Below are positions 33,000 through 42,400 of a stretch of DNA of 64,000 nt, piece after piece. The notes under the pieces are model-generated. The model was given only the letters and a program-made list of their open reading frames with translations. It was not told where the DNA came from and did no database searches. Every line of letters begins with the position of its first letter. Position 1 is the first letter of the stretch. The position numbers and the translations under genes were made by a program. The DNA is taken from the NCBI GenBank assembly GCA_905221605.1, contig CAJNDS010000147.1:84167-148166 (forward strand). Reading direction: 5' to 3'. Source of the DNA: Symbiodinium natans. Lineage: Eukaryota; Sar; Dinophyceae; Suessiales; Symbiodiniaceae.

Positions 33000-33740
33000 T
33001 CGGGAGCACATGCTTAAGTGTACTAGTGCAAGAGTTCAGGGCTGCGGAGTTAAAGCGTCGTTGGGGTTCAGGCGCAGGTCCCTAAGCCAACCCAGCCCCA
33101 CCAAGAACCTCGGTCCGGGTCCACCTTTGTACCTCTGAAGATAGGGCCTCAAATGCTGAGACAGGGATTTCCTAAACCCTAATCCCTAAACCCTACACCC
33201 CTAACCCCTAACCCCCAAAACCTAAACCCTAAACCCTAAACCCTAACCCCTAAACCCTAAACCCTACACCCAAATTCAGAGTTTAGCTTGACAAAGCCAC
33301 CCTCAACCCCTAAACCCGAGGTGGAGATGTCTTCGAAGATCGTGCCGGGATTCTTCAGCCAGCATCGGCCTCAGCTGCAAGTTGGATTCTGCTAAACCCT
33401 GAACCCTAAACCGTAAACCCTAAACCCTAAACCCCAAACCCTGAACCCCAAACCCTAAACCCTAAACCCTAAACCTCTTTAGGTGGCTGAGGGGGGCGCG
33501 GTGAGATTTTGGGGCGACTCCCTCTCCGCTCTCCTACTTCTGCCTCCCACGTCACGGAAGGTCTGAGGTGCACTCCTCGGTAAAGCTGTAGATAAGAGGT
33601 TCATTGACACGTGGGCCAAGGGTGTACGGGGTTTAGGGGCTTCACTTTTCTCCGAAAGTTTGCTCTGTGAGAGTTGTCGCCGTACGCTTGAGTCTCTGTA
33701 GGAATGCTGTCTTCATCCACATGGCTGCAACTTCTTTTAA
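33000..33740. other. ITS fragments with one exon-like island
   Basis: 33315-33393 is open as PEVEMSSKIVPGFFSQHRPQ, continuing LQVGFC. The rest is short ITS and unique spacer with nothing recognised. Confidence 0.4.
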
Positions 33741-33743
33741 GTT

Positions 33744-33983
33744 TATGGGTTCCCCTACTACCCCCCTCTATACTACCCAGCCTAGGTTCCCCCATGCTTA
33801 TGGCATTCTTACGGCTATTTGGGGATAGTGTTGAGCCTAATTCAGATTCTCTAAGGGGGGAACCTACGGGGCCGGGGGGGGCGGGGGGGGGGGGTTGGGG
33901 GAGTTGGGTAGTAGCCCTAAACCCCAAACCCTATATAACCCTAAGCCCAGTATAGAGGGGGGTATGTAGTAGTGGAACCCATG
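33744..33983. mobile_element. MITE family E copy carrying an internal telomeric insertion
   Basis: Ends are tatgggttcccctactaccc and agtggaacccatga. In the complete copy at 3391 the right arm reads gtagtatagagg; here 'tagccctaaaccccaaaccc' and more telomeric sequence (to ~33950) separate gtag from agtatagagg. Confidence 0.7.
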
Positions 33984-34042
33984 ATAGGTGTGCCCTGAGC
34001 GCCTCATGTGCCATCAGCTTTCCTGGTTGCAAATGACGCTTT

Positions 34043-34137
34043 GAGATGTTCCCCCCTTAGACTAACGGCTCCTTAATAGGGATTCTAGTAGGGGTGGAAT
34101 CCCCATTCGGGGCTGTTAGTTTAAGGGTGAACATCCC
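34043..34137. mobile_element. MITE family C copy
   Basis: gatgttcccccc ... 'actaacggctccttaatagg' ... 'ctgttagtttaaggg' ... gaacatccc, a ~95 bp foldback. Confidence 0.7.
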
Positions 34138-34320
34138 AAATAATGCTGGTTCGGGGGCGTTGAATGGCTTGAGAGTTGCTTGAGGGTTGTGTGCTCGGAC
34201 CTGGGGAGCTCTCAGTGGTGATTTCATGCTCCGTGCCCGCTGCATCTTGAAAAAGGCATATGTTTATGTAGGGTGACATGACATTCGTGCACCGACTCTG
34301 GCGCGCCTGAAGCTCTGCAC

Positions 34321-37300
34321 ATGGTGCTGGTGTACCCGATCCATCTTGGACTAGCTTACCTTCTCTTGGGGGGCTACCTCACCAGCCGCATCTTCTGGGC
34401 ACTGCACTTGCCGGCCGCCGTCGGAATCATCGCGAGTGGCTTCGTGTTTTCCCATTTCATTCAGTTCGACATCCTCCAGGGCCGCGATCATCTGCAAGCA
34501 TTGTCCTTCTTCCTTGTGCTCCTGACAGCTGGCTTTGAGCTACAAATAACTGACCTTCGCCCTGAGACGTTTGTTTTCGCGTTCCTCCCTGTGACGCTGG
34601 AGTTGATCGGAATCGCTGCCTGCGCACAGCTCATCCTGCACTTCTCGCTGGTGGAGGGCCTCGTCTTGGGTGCCACGCTAGCCTGCTTGGGAGATGGCCT
34701 GGTCATTCCCAAAATGATCGAGATCAAGAGCCGCGAGGAATTTGAAAACTCCCCGATGCCAAGATTGGTCTTCACGGCAGCACCTTTGGAGGCATCCTAT
34801 GTCCTCACCATCTACGGGGTTCTGGAAGGGCTGGCTACGGCAGAGCATCAGGAAGCGAGTGGGATCTGGTCGATCGTTTTCGCTAATCTCTTGCGCATCG
34901 CTGCCACCTTGCTGTGTGGCTCGATGCTTGGCTACGGTGCTGGGGTCTTCATCAGCAAGGGCCGAGGTAATGAGTCTTGGTTTGCTGGCACCTGGCTCCA
35001 ACCCATATGTGAAACATGGCTACCACACTTGGCACCCGTGAAGCTCTTTAGGCAGAGCGACGTGGAGGCATACCTGATGATCCTCAGCGTTGCCTTGCTT
35101 GGCTTCGGAATTGGCTCGATGAGCGTTGCATCTCTCGCCCCAATTCTTGGAAATCTCCTGCCATCAGCTTTTGCTGAGGGCGAGCTGTTTCAGCCAGAGC
35201 TTCTCGTTATTGTTATCGGCGCTTCATTTGCATACGCTTGCGAGACATATGCAAGCGAGACGGGTCAAGAGGCTGATGTGCTAAACAGTGTGCTGACCAT
35301 CGTCGCCGGTGTTTGGATCTTCGGGCAGCTCGTTCTGTTCAGCATGCTGGGCAGCCGAATTGATGTGTCTGTATTTCTGCAGATCTTCAAAACTCTGCCC
35401 TTGATGGTGGTTGGGCAAGCTTTCCGCTTTGCAGGAGTTCAGCTGTCGACCGTGCTTGTGGTGAAGCTCGGATGGCGTACCTGCCTGTTCGGCAATGACG
35501 CGTGCAAGACGTCCTTCGAAGCATCTCGCTGGCCCGATGCGATGTTCTGCTTCTTGTCGACGATGCCCAGGGCTACAATCCAGGGAGCCCTTGGGCCCGT
35601 TCCGCTGGTGAAGCACTTCTTCCCGCTGCAGCCAGCTGCCCGTGGCAAGGAGGTGCGGCTCTTCATCGCAGCGGCAGCAAGGCTCTACGTGCTGGTCTTT
35701 GCAGTCGCCGGCTCTATCTTGCTGGACAAGTATGGCCCACGGTTCCTCCTAGAAGCTGAAGACATCAGCAAGACGAGCCGCTGCCTCAAATGTAGGGGCG
35801 AGGAGGTGACGAAGGCCCGAGTGTCCATGTTCGGTGGGCTGCCGCCTGAAGCTTAGGGATACTTGGGAATAACTTTCAATTTTTGGGTACTAAAAACTCC
35901 TAAGAAACAGCTAACATTTAGTAATGTTTTTGCTACGGTTCCAAGTTCAGCATAGGAAGTCCTGGCCCAGCTGGAGGTTGGCGAAGAAGGGCATCGTGGG
36001 CACATGGATGCTTGGCCGGCCCTTGTGGCTCTTTTTTGCGTCTTCCCCTGAATGGGTTTAGGGTTTAGGGTTTAGGGTTTAGGGTTTAGGGTTTTTGCGC
36101 TTCCCCTGAATGGGTTTAAGGGTTTAGGGTTTAGGGTTTTTGCGTCGGTTGCGAAATTAGGGGGCCCCCCAGCCCCAAGTGGTAGGATGCCCTTAGAATA
36201 AGGACCCCAACAAGGTGCCCCTGGTTTCGGACAAACCCCCCCCCCCCACCCCAAAAAAAAGGGATTGTTCAGAGGATCATGGTTCGAAATGTTTTTCAGA
36301 GAGTTCTTAGGGTTTGGGGTTTAGGGTTTAGGGTTTAGGGGCTTTTCAGAAGGTTCTTTCATCGGGGCCACCCAAGGATGAGGTCTTGCAGGAGCGGCCT
36401 GCTTCGACAGCAGATGCAGCCCAGAACGACGATGCCACGCTGGATGGGCCAGAGGGCTCTGGATGTACGGAGGATTCTAACGGCACCGGGGTTTAGGGTT
36501 TAGGGTTTAGGGTTTAGGCCTATATTGTGGGGGTTCAAGGGGGTATAGAGCCCCCAGTTCCTTAATACTCCCTACTACTCCCTCCTAGGCTCCCGAAGCT
36601 TCCCTAGGGTTCCCTAGGTACCCTAAACCCTAAACCCTAAACCCTAAACCCTAAACCCTAAACCCTAAACCCTAAACCCTAAACCCTAAACCCTAAACCC
36701 TAAACCCTAAACCCTAAACCCTAAACCCTAAACCCTAAACCCTACAGGATGAGCCGGAGGGCCAAGACAAGGAGGATGAGCAAGACGCCGAGGAGCTCGA
36801 GGAGGTTGTGGTCAAGGACACTCCTGCATACAACCCTAAACCCTAAACCCTAAACCCCAAACCTTAAACCCTAAACCCTAAACCCCAAACCCCAAACCCC
36901 AAACCCTAAACCCTAAACCCTAAACCCTATCGTGGTTAAGCCTGGTTAAGGACACTCCTGCATACAGCCCTGCCGCTAATCGCACGCTGCAAAGTTTCTT
37001 AGGGATATTAGGAAATCGTTTTTTTGTTTTGAAAAATACGTTTTGGGTACTTTAATTCCTCAGAAACAACTAAAACTGTAATGTTTGCTAGGGTTCAAGT
37101 GCAGTATAGGTTTGCCTGATACCTCGCTGGACGAGGCGTCCTCATCCGACCAGGCTTCCCCAAAGCGACAGCAGCGCAGAGCACGCACGGCAGCCATGGC
37201 CATGTTGCCGAAAGACCACGCGACAATCATGAATTGGGCCGACTCAGTGACAGAGGCGCGTCGGCGCACCGTTGCTGACTCCAATGCGAGCCAGCCCAGC

Positions 37301-37576
37301 TCTGACCAGCGTTGGTCCAATGTGAGGTTTGCGCGCCCAGCCGCTGACAGCCGCGCATCGCAGAACTCTCTGCCTCGACGTGGCGTTCTTTTCTCCCTGG
37401 AGCCGCCCCGGCCGAAGGAGGAGGAAGTCGAAGTGCACGACACCGGAGCAGGGGCTGATGTGCACTCAGAGTTGCATCCGGCCTTGCTCGGAGGTTCCGT
37501 GGGCAGAGTCTTGCCAGGCAGAGGCCCACCGGATTATGTGCCTTTAGCGAACGAGGCATCCGGACCGGTGCTGTAG
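34321..37576 (+). CDS. Cation/proton antiporter-like membrane protein, copy 2 (about seven exons)
   Basis: Exon 1 (34321-35847) is ~98% identical in protein to copy 1, with about nine replacements in ~510 residues (e.g. E4V, A21T). Proposed later exons are 35956-35995, 36262-36298, 36350-36490, 36748-36816, 36951-36993 and 37110-37576 (stop TAG). All joins keep phase and recover the copy 1 tail, ending with HSELHPALLGGSVGRV and PDYVPLANEASGPVL. The 35996-36261 gap, with ITS and a family G MITE, is the least certain: its acceptor is A-rich, so this copy may be damaged there. Read unspliced, it would stop after 511 residues. It lies ~6.7 kb from copy 1 in the same orientation, a direct duplication. 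Confidence 0.7.
35852..35955 (+). mobile_element. Introner-like element 1 (104 bp) in antiporter copy 2
   Basis: Starts CTTAGGGATA and ends CAGCATAG between GAAG repeats (35848-35851, 35956-35959). Copy 1 has a single GAAG and no insert. Treated as a GA-AG intron (35848-35955) it leaves GAAGTCCTGG in frame, coding EVLAQLE where copy 1 has EVLSQLE. Confidence 0.8.
36052..36146. repeat. Telomeric arrays within a duplicated 'gcgtcttcccctgaatggg' context
   Basis: 'cttcccctgaatgggttta' occurs at 36042 and again at 36101, each followed by TTTAGGG units and then tttttgcg. The array is flanked by copies of its own flank. Confidence 0.7.
36150..36226. mobile_element. MITE family G copy
   Basis: gaaattagggggcccccc, then 'ggtaggatgcccttagaata' and 'aggaccccaacaagg', the inverse order of the copy at 40138. 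Confidence 0.55.
36491..36747 (+). other. Putative intron: ITS - MITE D - ITS, GT-AG, absent from copy 1
   Basis: The insert begins on a G-strand telomeric repeat (ggg|GTTTAGGG), contains a family D MITE (36523-36620) and ~17 CCCTAAA units, and ends ccctacag. Flanking exons are exactly in phase 0 and align with uninterrupted copy 1 coding sequence near 29400. Confidence 0.7.
36817..36950 (+). other. Putative telomeric-repeat intron flanked by 27-bp duplication
   Basis: 'aaggacactcctgcatacaa' + ccct at 36814 recurs as aaggacactcctgcatacagccct at 36948. CCCTAAA units (36838-36930) fill the space and begin at the ccct of the coding sequence. Copy 1 has one copy and no array. Removal of 36817-36950 restores the frame. 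Confidence 0.65.
36998..37109 (+). mobile_element. Introner-like element 2 (112 bp) in antiporter copy 2
   Basis: Starts CTTAGGGATA, ends GCAGTATAG, between GTTT repeats (36994-36997 and 37110-37113). Shares 'ttttgggtact', 'cctcagaaacaactaaaa' and 'tttgctagggttcaag' with element 1. As a GT-AG intron (36994-37109) it restores QSLPDTS, matching QRLSDTS of copy 1. Confidence 0.8.
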
Positions 37577-38064
37577 AAGCGCCGCACTCCAACTAATCCC
37601 AAAGACCCATTGTGGGCTCTGCCCCCTCGTTCCTACATGCTGCTGTTGGGCACGTGTACGTGGGGATTCCTTTTGCGGTCAATGTCAGCGCGCTGCTTCA
37701 GAAGCCCAAAAGAGCGCATGCAGACCGCAAGGTTTGGCTTCTGGGTTTGGGTTTAGGGTTTCGGAATGTTTGGGTCAAAGACACTTAACTCTTTGACTAA
37801 CTACCAGGATGATCTACATACCCCTGAAAAAAGGGCCTTTCTAGGGTTGACTCTGGGGATTTTATGGCTTGATAGGGATGGACTTAGAGATGCTCTTAGG
37901 TCTGCAAGGATCACCAATGTGTCATGTTCCAAGCCCCCTAAACCCTAAACCCTAAACCCGAAACCCGCACATGAGTACGGGCTTCCGGGGCAGTTTGGCA
38001 GCAGTCGCCTGCTCTGGCCTATTTCAACCCTACCTCAGAAGCCGCGCTCACGCCAACTGTAGTT

Positions 38065-38165
38065 CCCTGTAAACAAATAAATAAATAAATATATATATGT
38101 ATACATGTATGTATGATATATATATATATATACATATGTATGATATATATATGCATATGTGTGCC
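38065..38165. repeat. TA-rich microsatellite
   Basis: (AAAT)n followed by imperfect (TA)n/(TATG)n. Confidence 0.9.
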
Positions 38166-38240
38166 AGTATTATATGGATGTGCTAGAAAAAGGAGCCACA
38201 GTTCATTAGGGATCAATTGAAAATCTGCCACTGCACAGAC

Positions 38241-38384
38241 ACTTGGAGGCTCATGGTACGTAGTAACCAATTACACGTGTACTTATTACCCACGTCTATC
38301 GGCCCCTGAAGTGCCCCGAATATGGTCATAATTTGGGTTATAGGTACAGTTGTAATGGGTTAAGAAGTACCGCGAACCTTCAAG
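38241..38384. mobile_element. MITE family A copy, 144 bp
   Basis: acttggaggctcatggtacg at the left, 'agtaccgcgaaccttcaag' at the right, with the typical 'ggttataggtacagttgtaa' inside. Confidence 0.75.
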
Positions 38385-38505
38385 CAGACGTCCGACGTCC
38401 GAGGTCCTTCTATCACGCCTCGATCATCCCCTTATCACTGCTGACGGCGTCTTGCCATCGAAATTTGCAAAGGGCTGTTGAGGTGTCAAGGTTTTGGAGC
38501 CGCTT

Positions 38506-38600
38506 AGAGGGTTTAGGGTTTAGGGTAGGGTTTAGGGTTTAGGGTTTAGGGTTTAGGGTTTAGGGTTTAGGGTTTAGGGTTTAGGGTTTAGGGTTTAGGG
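38506..38600. repeat. Interstitial telomeric array TTTAGGG, ~13 units
   Basis: Near-perfect heptamers in G-strand orientation. Confidence 0.95.
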
Positions 38601-39236
38601 CCTGAAGTCCCTGCTGCTAAGAGTCGTTCCTCATTGGCGGGCATGAGAGAGAGAGCCCGAAAGCAAAAAGGGTTTTTGGGTCTAGGGTTGAGCGCTTAGG
38701 AGATGTTTTCAGGGGGTCTAATTTTTTTGAGGGCTTCTTTAAGACTTAAGACTTACGGACTCTTATACCAGGGTTCTCATGGGCAAAGGGTAAGAAGGTT
38801 GTTTAGGGTTTAGGGTTCAGGGTTGAAAATGCATTCTTTGGGCAACTATCCCCTGAACCCCGTCTGTACGTGCAGGGCCTTGTTCGCAGCTTGGCTTAGA
38901 CACCCCGGCTTGACATGCAAGCCTAAACCCTAAGCCCTTGCTGGGAATTGGGGTTTAGGGTGTTGAGATGACCAGGGGAGGGGGATTTAGCCCTCAAGCT
39001 CAGCTTAGGGAGAGCCCCGCCCCCAAAAGGGGAGGGGGGGGGGGGGCGTGGGGTAGCAGGGGTCCCCCCAAGGCCCTAAAAACATGGCCAGGGTTCGCAT
39101 GCGGTCCTGGTTGGATTTCTGGGGAAGCTGCGAGTTCGAAAAAGCCTGGAGCCTGCAGGAGAGTTTGGGGCTTAGGGCTTAGGGTTTGGGGTTAGGGGTT
39201 TAGGGTTTAGGGTTCCCCAAACCTAGCGCAACAGGA
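38601..39236. other. Spacer upstream of the transporter exons; possible first exon
   Basis: At 39084 an ATG opens MARVRMRSWLDFWGSCEFEK, continuing AWSLQ. It could be the start of the transporter gene, since the next exon begins at 39325, but no phase-compatible donor was established. ITS at 39165-39205. Confidence 0.3.
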
Positions 39237-39324
39237 ACCCTAAACCCCTAAACCCCTAAACCCCTAGACCCCTAGACCCCTAAACCCCTAAACCCCTAAA
39301 CCCCTAAACCCCTAAACCCCCTAG

Positions 39325-39457
39325 AACGCATCGGACCCGACACGATTTGATGTGGAGGCCATCGGGGCCTGGAATGCCCTGCCTTCCAAAAGCAGCGAGT
39401 GGCCAAATGGCTTCGCGAAGTTCATGGCCCCTTGGTCCCTAAACTTGCTGGGTTGCG
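39325..39457 (+). CDS. Transporter exon 1 (as found)
   Basis: Acceptor ccccctag at the end of a CCCCTAAA array, canonical donor GTAAGT at 39458. Encodes DPTRFDVEAIGAWNALPS and continues KSSEWPNGFAKFMAPWSLNL. Not a conserved MFS part, so its membership rests on phase and position. Confidence 0.5.
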
Positions 39458-42400
39458 GTAAGTTTGGGGTTGAGGGTTTAGGGTTTAGGGTTTAGGGTTT
39501 AGGGTTTAGGGTTTAGGGTACCCTCCAAAAAGTTGGCGCAGCCTTGTCCCTGTACCCCAAAAAGGTCTACTAGAGGGAATCCCAGCTCCAACCATCCTTA
39601 ACCATGTTCCAACCTTCTGGAGTTTACTGTACTGTCTTCCGATTTCATAGTTCATAGGTAGCACTTTGCCCTTGTTCTAGGAATTGGTGTTAATTCCAGT
39701 GAAATTGACATCAATGCCTAGAACAAGGGCCAAGTGCTACTTATGTTTCACAAGAACCCTACCCTAAACCCTATAAACCCTAAGCTGAAACCTGAGACCA
39801 AGCGCCCAGCTCGAGTCTCGACTCGGGCGCATTTTTTTGAGGTTCGGGCTGTGTGCCGCTTCTAATTATGCTTCAAGCTAGTTGTAGCGACTCAGCAACT
39901 TGTCATAGCACTGCCCAGCCCAAATTGTAAACATATTAGGGCGCTTAAGGGGCCTATAAGTGGGTCATAAGTACAGTTATCATTGGTTACTAAGTACCAT
40001 GAACCTCCAAGTAGAGTCTAGGGGTCTGGGATCAGGGTTCCTAGCGTGACATTGAGCAGCCCAGAATCAAACCCTAAAGCCTAGGAGTTTAGCCTCGAAC
40101 TCCCTAAATTACTAGACGTGAGGGCCTGGGCTGTTCGGCCTTATTGGGGTCCTTATCTTAAAGGGAATCCTACTATTTGGGGGGTCTTTTTTCGAGGCCC
40201 CCCCTCACAGCCCGAAGACCCACGCCCTCTTTAATTTCGAAGAGGGGGGCCCTTGAAGTCGGAGGTAGGCCAAGCCGCAAGCCTGTTATTCCAAGATCGA
40301 TTCGGTTTAGGGTTTAGGGTTTAGGGTTTAGGGTTTAGGGTTTAGGGTTTAGGGTTTAGGGTTTACGGTTTACGGTTTAGGGTTTAGGGCTTCTTAGAGC
40401 TTGGGGCTTAGGGCATAGCGCTTAGGGCTTAGGGTTTAGGGGCCTCGGGGTTGTCGGTGCTCGGGGCTCCAAAAGCCCCCCCAAAGTTCCGCGCCCAAGA
40501 ACCCCTGCGGCCGACGAGGCCACCTACCTCAGTGCCTGGACCTTGTGTGTGGCTGCAGATTCTTGGCTTTCTTCTGGCTGGATCTTAGGACTTTACCCTT
40601 TGGGTTTAGGGTTTCGGGTTTAGGGTTTAGGTTTTGTAGAAACTACAATAAGGAGCCTAAAAGTTAAACTTTTAGGAGGGGTTCAGAAGTCGGCCCAGGA
40701 TTGGTTGCAAGGGCCATACGTCTACGCCCTCTACGAGGCGGCAGCGATTTGGGTGGGAGGAGGGGGGGGGTGTCAGGACTTTGCACATTTTTTTGGGAAC
40801 AAGTTTTCTTTTGGGTACGAGAATTCCTAAGAAACAGCTGAAATTTTAATTTTTTGCTAGGGGTCCAAGCTCAGTATAGATGAGGGTGTGGAAAACGCAA
40901 GGGCGTCGGGAGAGTGTGGGGTTTATGGTTTGGGGCACGACTGAACGAACCCCCCCTGCTCTAGAAGAAGGCCCCGACGCCAACCAACCTTACACGAGCT
41001 CTCTCAGGTTGAGGGTTTAGGGTTTAGAGTTTAGGGTACAGGGTTTAGCTCTCTCAGTTCGAGCAGAAGGAGGGGAGCTGGATTTCTGACTGGCGGGAGA
41101 GAGTTTCCTGGAACGTGCAGTGTGGGATCCTGGCGTTCGCATCCTCCAACCTAGCAGAAAAAGCCTAAATCCCCAACTCTATATACCCTAGACCCTAAAA
41201 CCCTGGGTGGGAGAAGAAACGGCCCACTTGAGTTTCGTTTCCAATGTGCCGCGGCTGGCAATTCTTGAAACACCAACTCCTGCCAGGACCTGCGGTTCAT
41301 GGGTCTATAGGACGTGTAGGGATTGGACCGAATCCCCCACAAGAAACCTTAATGTCCTCATCCTCTTAACCCCTCCCCAAGCCCAAAACCCTAGACCCCT
41401 AAACCCTAAACCCTAAACCCCAAACCCTAAACCCTAAACCCTAAACCCCAAACCCGAAACCCTAAACCCTAAACCCTAAACCCCAAACCCTAAACCCTAA
41501 ACCCCAAGCCCTACAACCCTGTCTCCTGCAGGCCTACGGCTTCAGTCCCCACGAGATCGCCCAGCTCTTCGTTGCAGGCTTTGCCTCGGCCCTGATCTGC
41601 AGTTGCCCGGGGCCCCGGGCTATGGATTACGGGGTTTAGGGTTTAGGGTTTAGGGTTTTAGGGCTTTGGAGTTTTAGGGTTTAGGGGTTCCTTGCTTGCA
41701 TGTTTGTCGCCTTTGTCTGCTTACCGCTTGCATGCTTCAGGTTTAGGTACTCTACTGGGCTTTGGGGTACTATACTTTGCATACTTTTTTTGGTTCTGGG
41801 TTCCCACTATAGCTACTTATACCTAAAAAGTATATACTTAGGGTTTAAGACTTAGGGTTTAGGGTTTAGGGTTTCCAGGGTCTACTCCAAAGCAAAGTAT
41901 CGGGGGTAGGATTTGGGGCTTCAGGTCTGAGAGCTTTCGGGTTGGAGTCAGGACATTGCATTGAGGTTTGCGGAATGCCGGAGCAATACCAAGCCGCTAA
42001 GCCTGACACCCTACCCTAAACCCTAAACCCTAAACCCTAAACCCTAAACCCTAAACCCTAAACCCTAAACCCTAAACCCTAAACCCACCTCGAATAGAAC
42101 CTGTGGAGTGGTCGAGAGCGGTCAGCTAGGCGGGTGGCAAAAAAAACCACCGTTCCAGGTGGCCAAAAAAGCCTTTCAACCCCTGAGCCCCTCAAGCCGC
42201 CCTAAACCCTGAATTGGGTTTAGGGTTTAGGGTTTAGGGTTTAGGGTTTAGGGTTTAGGGTGTAGGGGGGCCCAAAGCCCTTCAAGCCCTAAGCCCCAAG
42301 CCCTTGCCCTAAACCCCGAGCGATTTCACTGATTTAACCCTACCCTAAGAACCCGAAACCTACTTGCTGGTCGAATCTTATTCGCAAATCCCTTGTAGGA

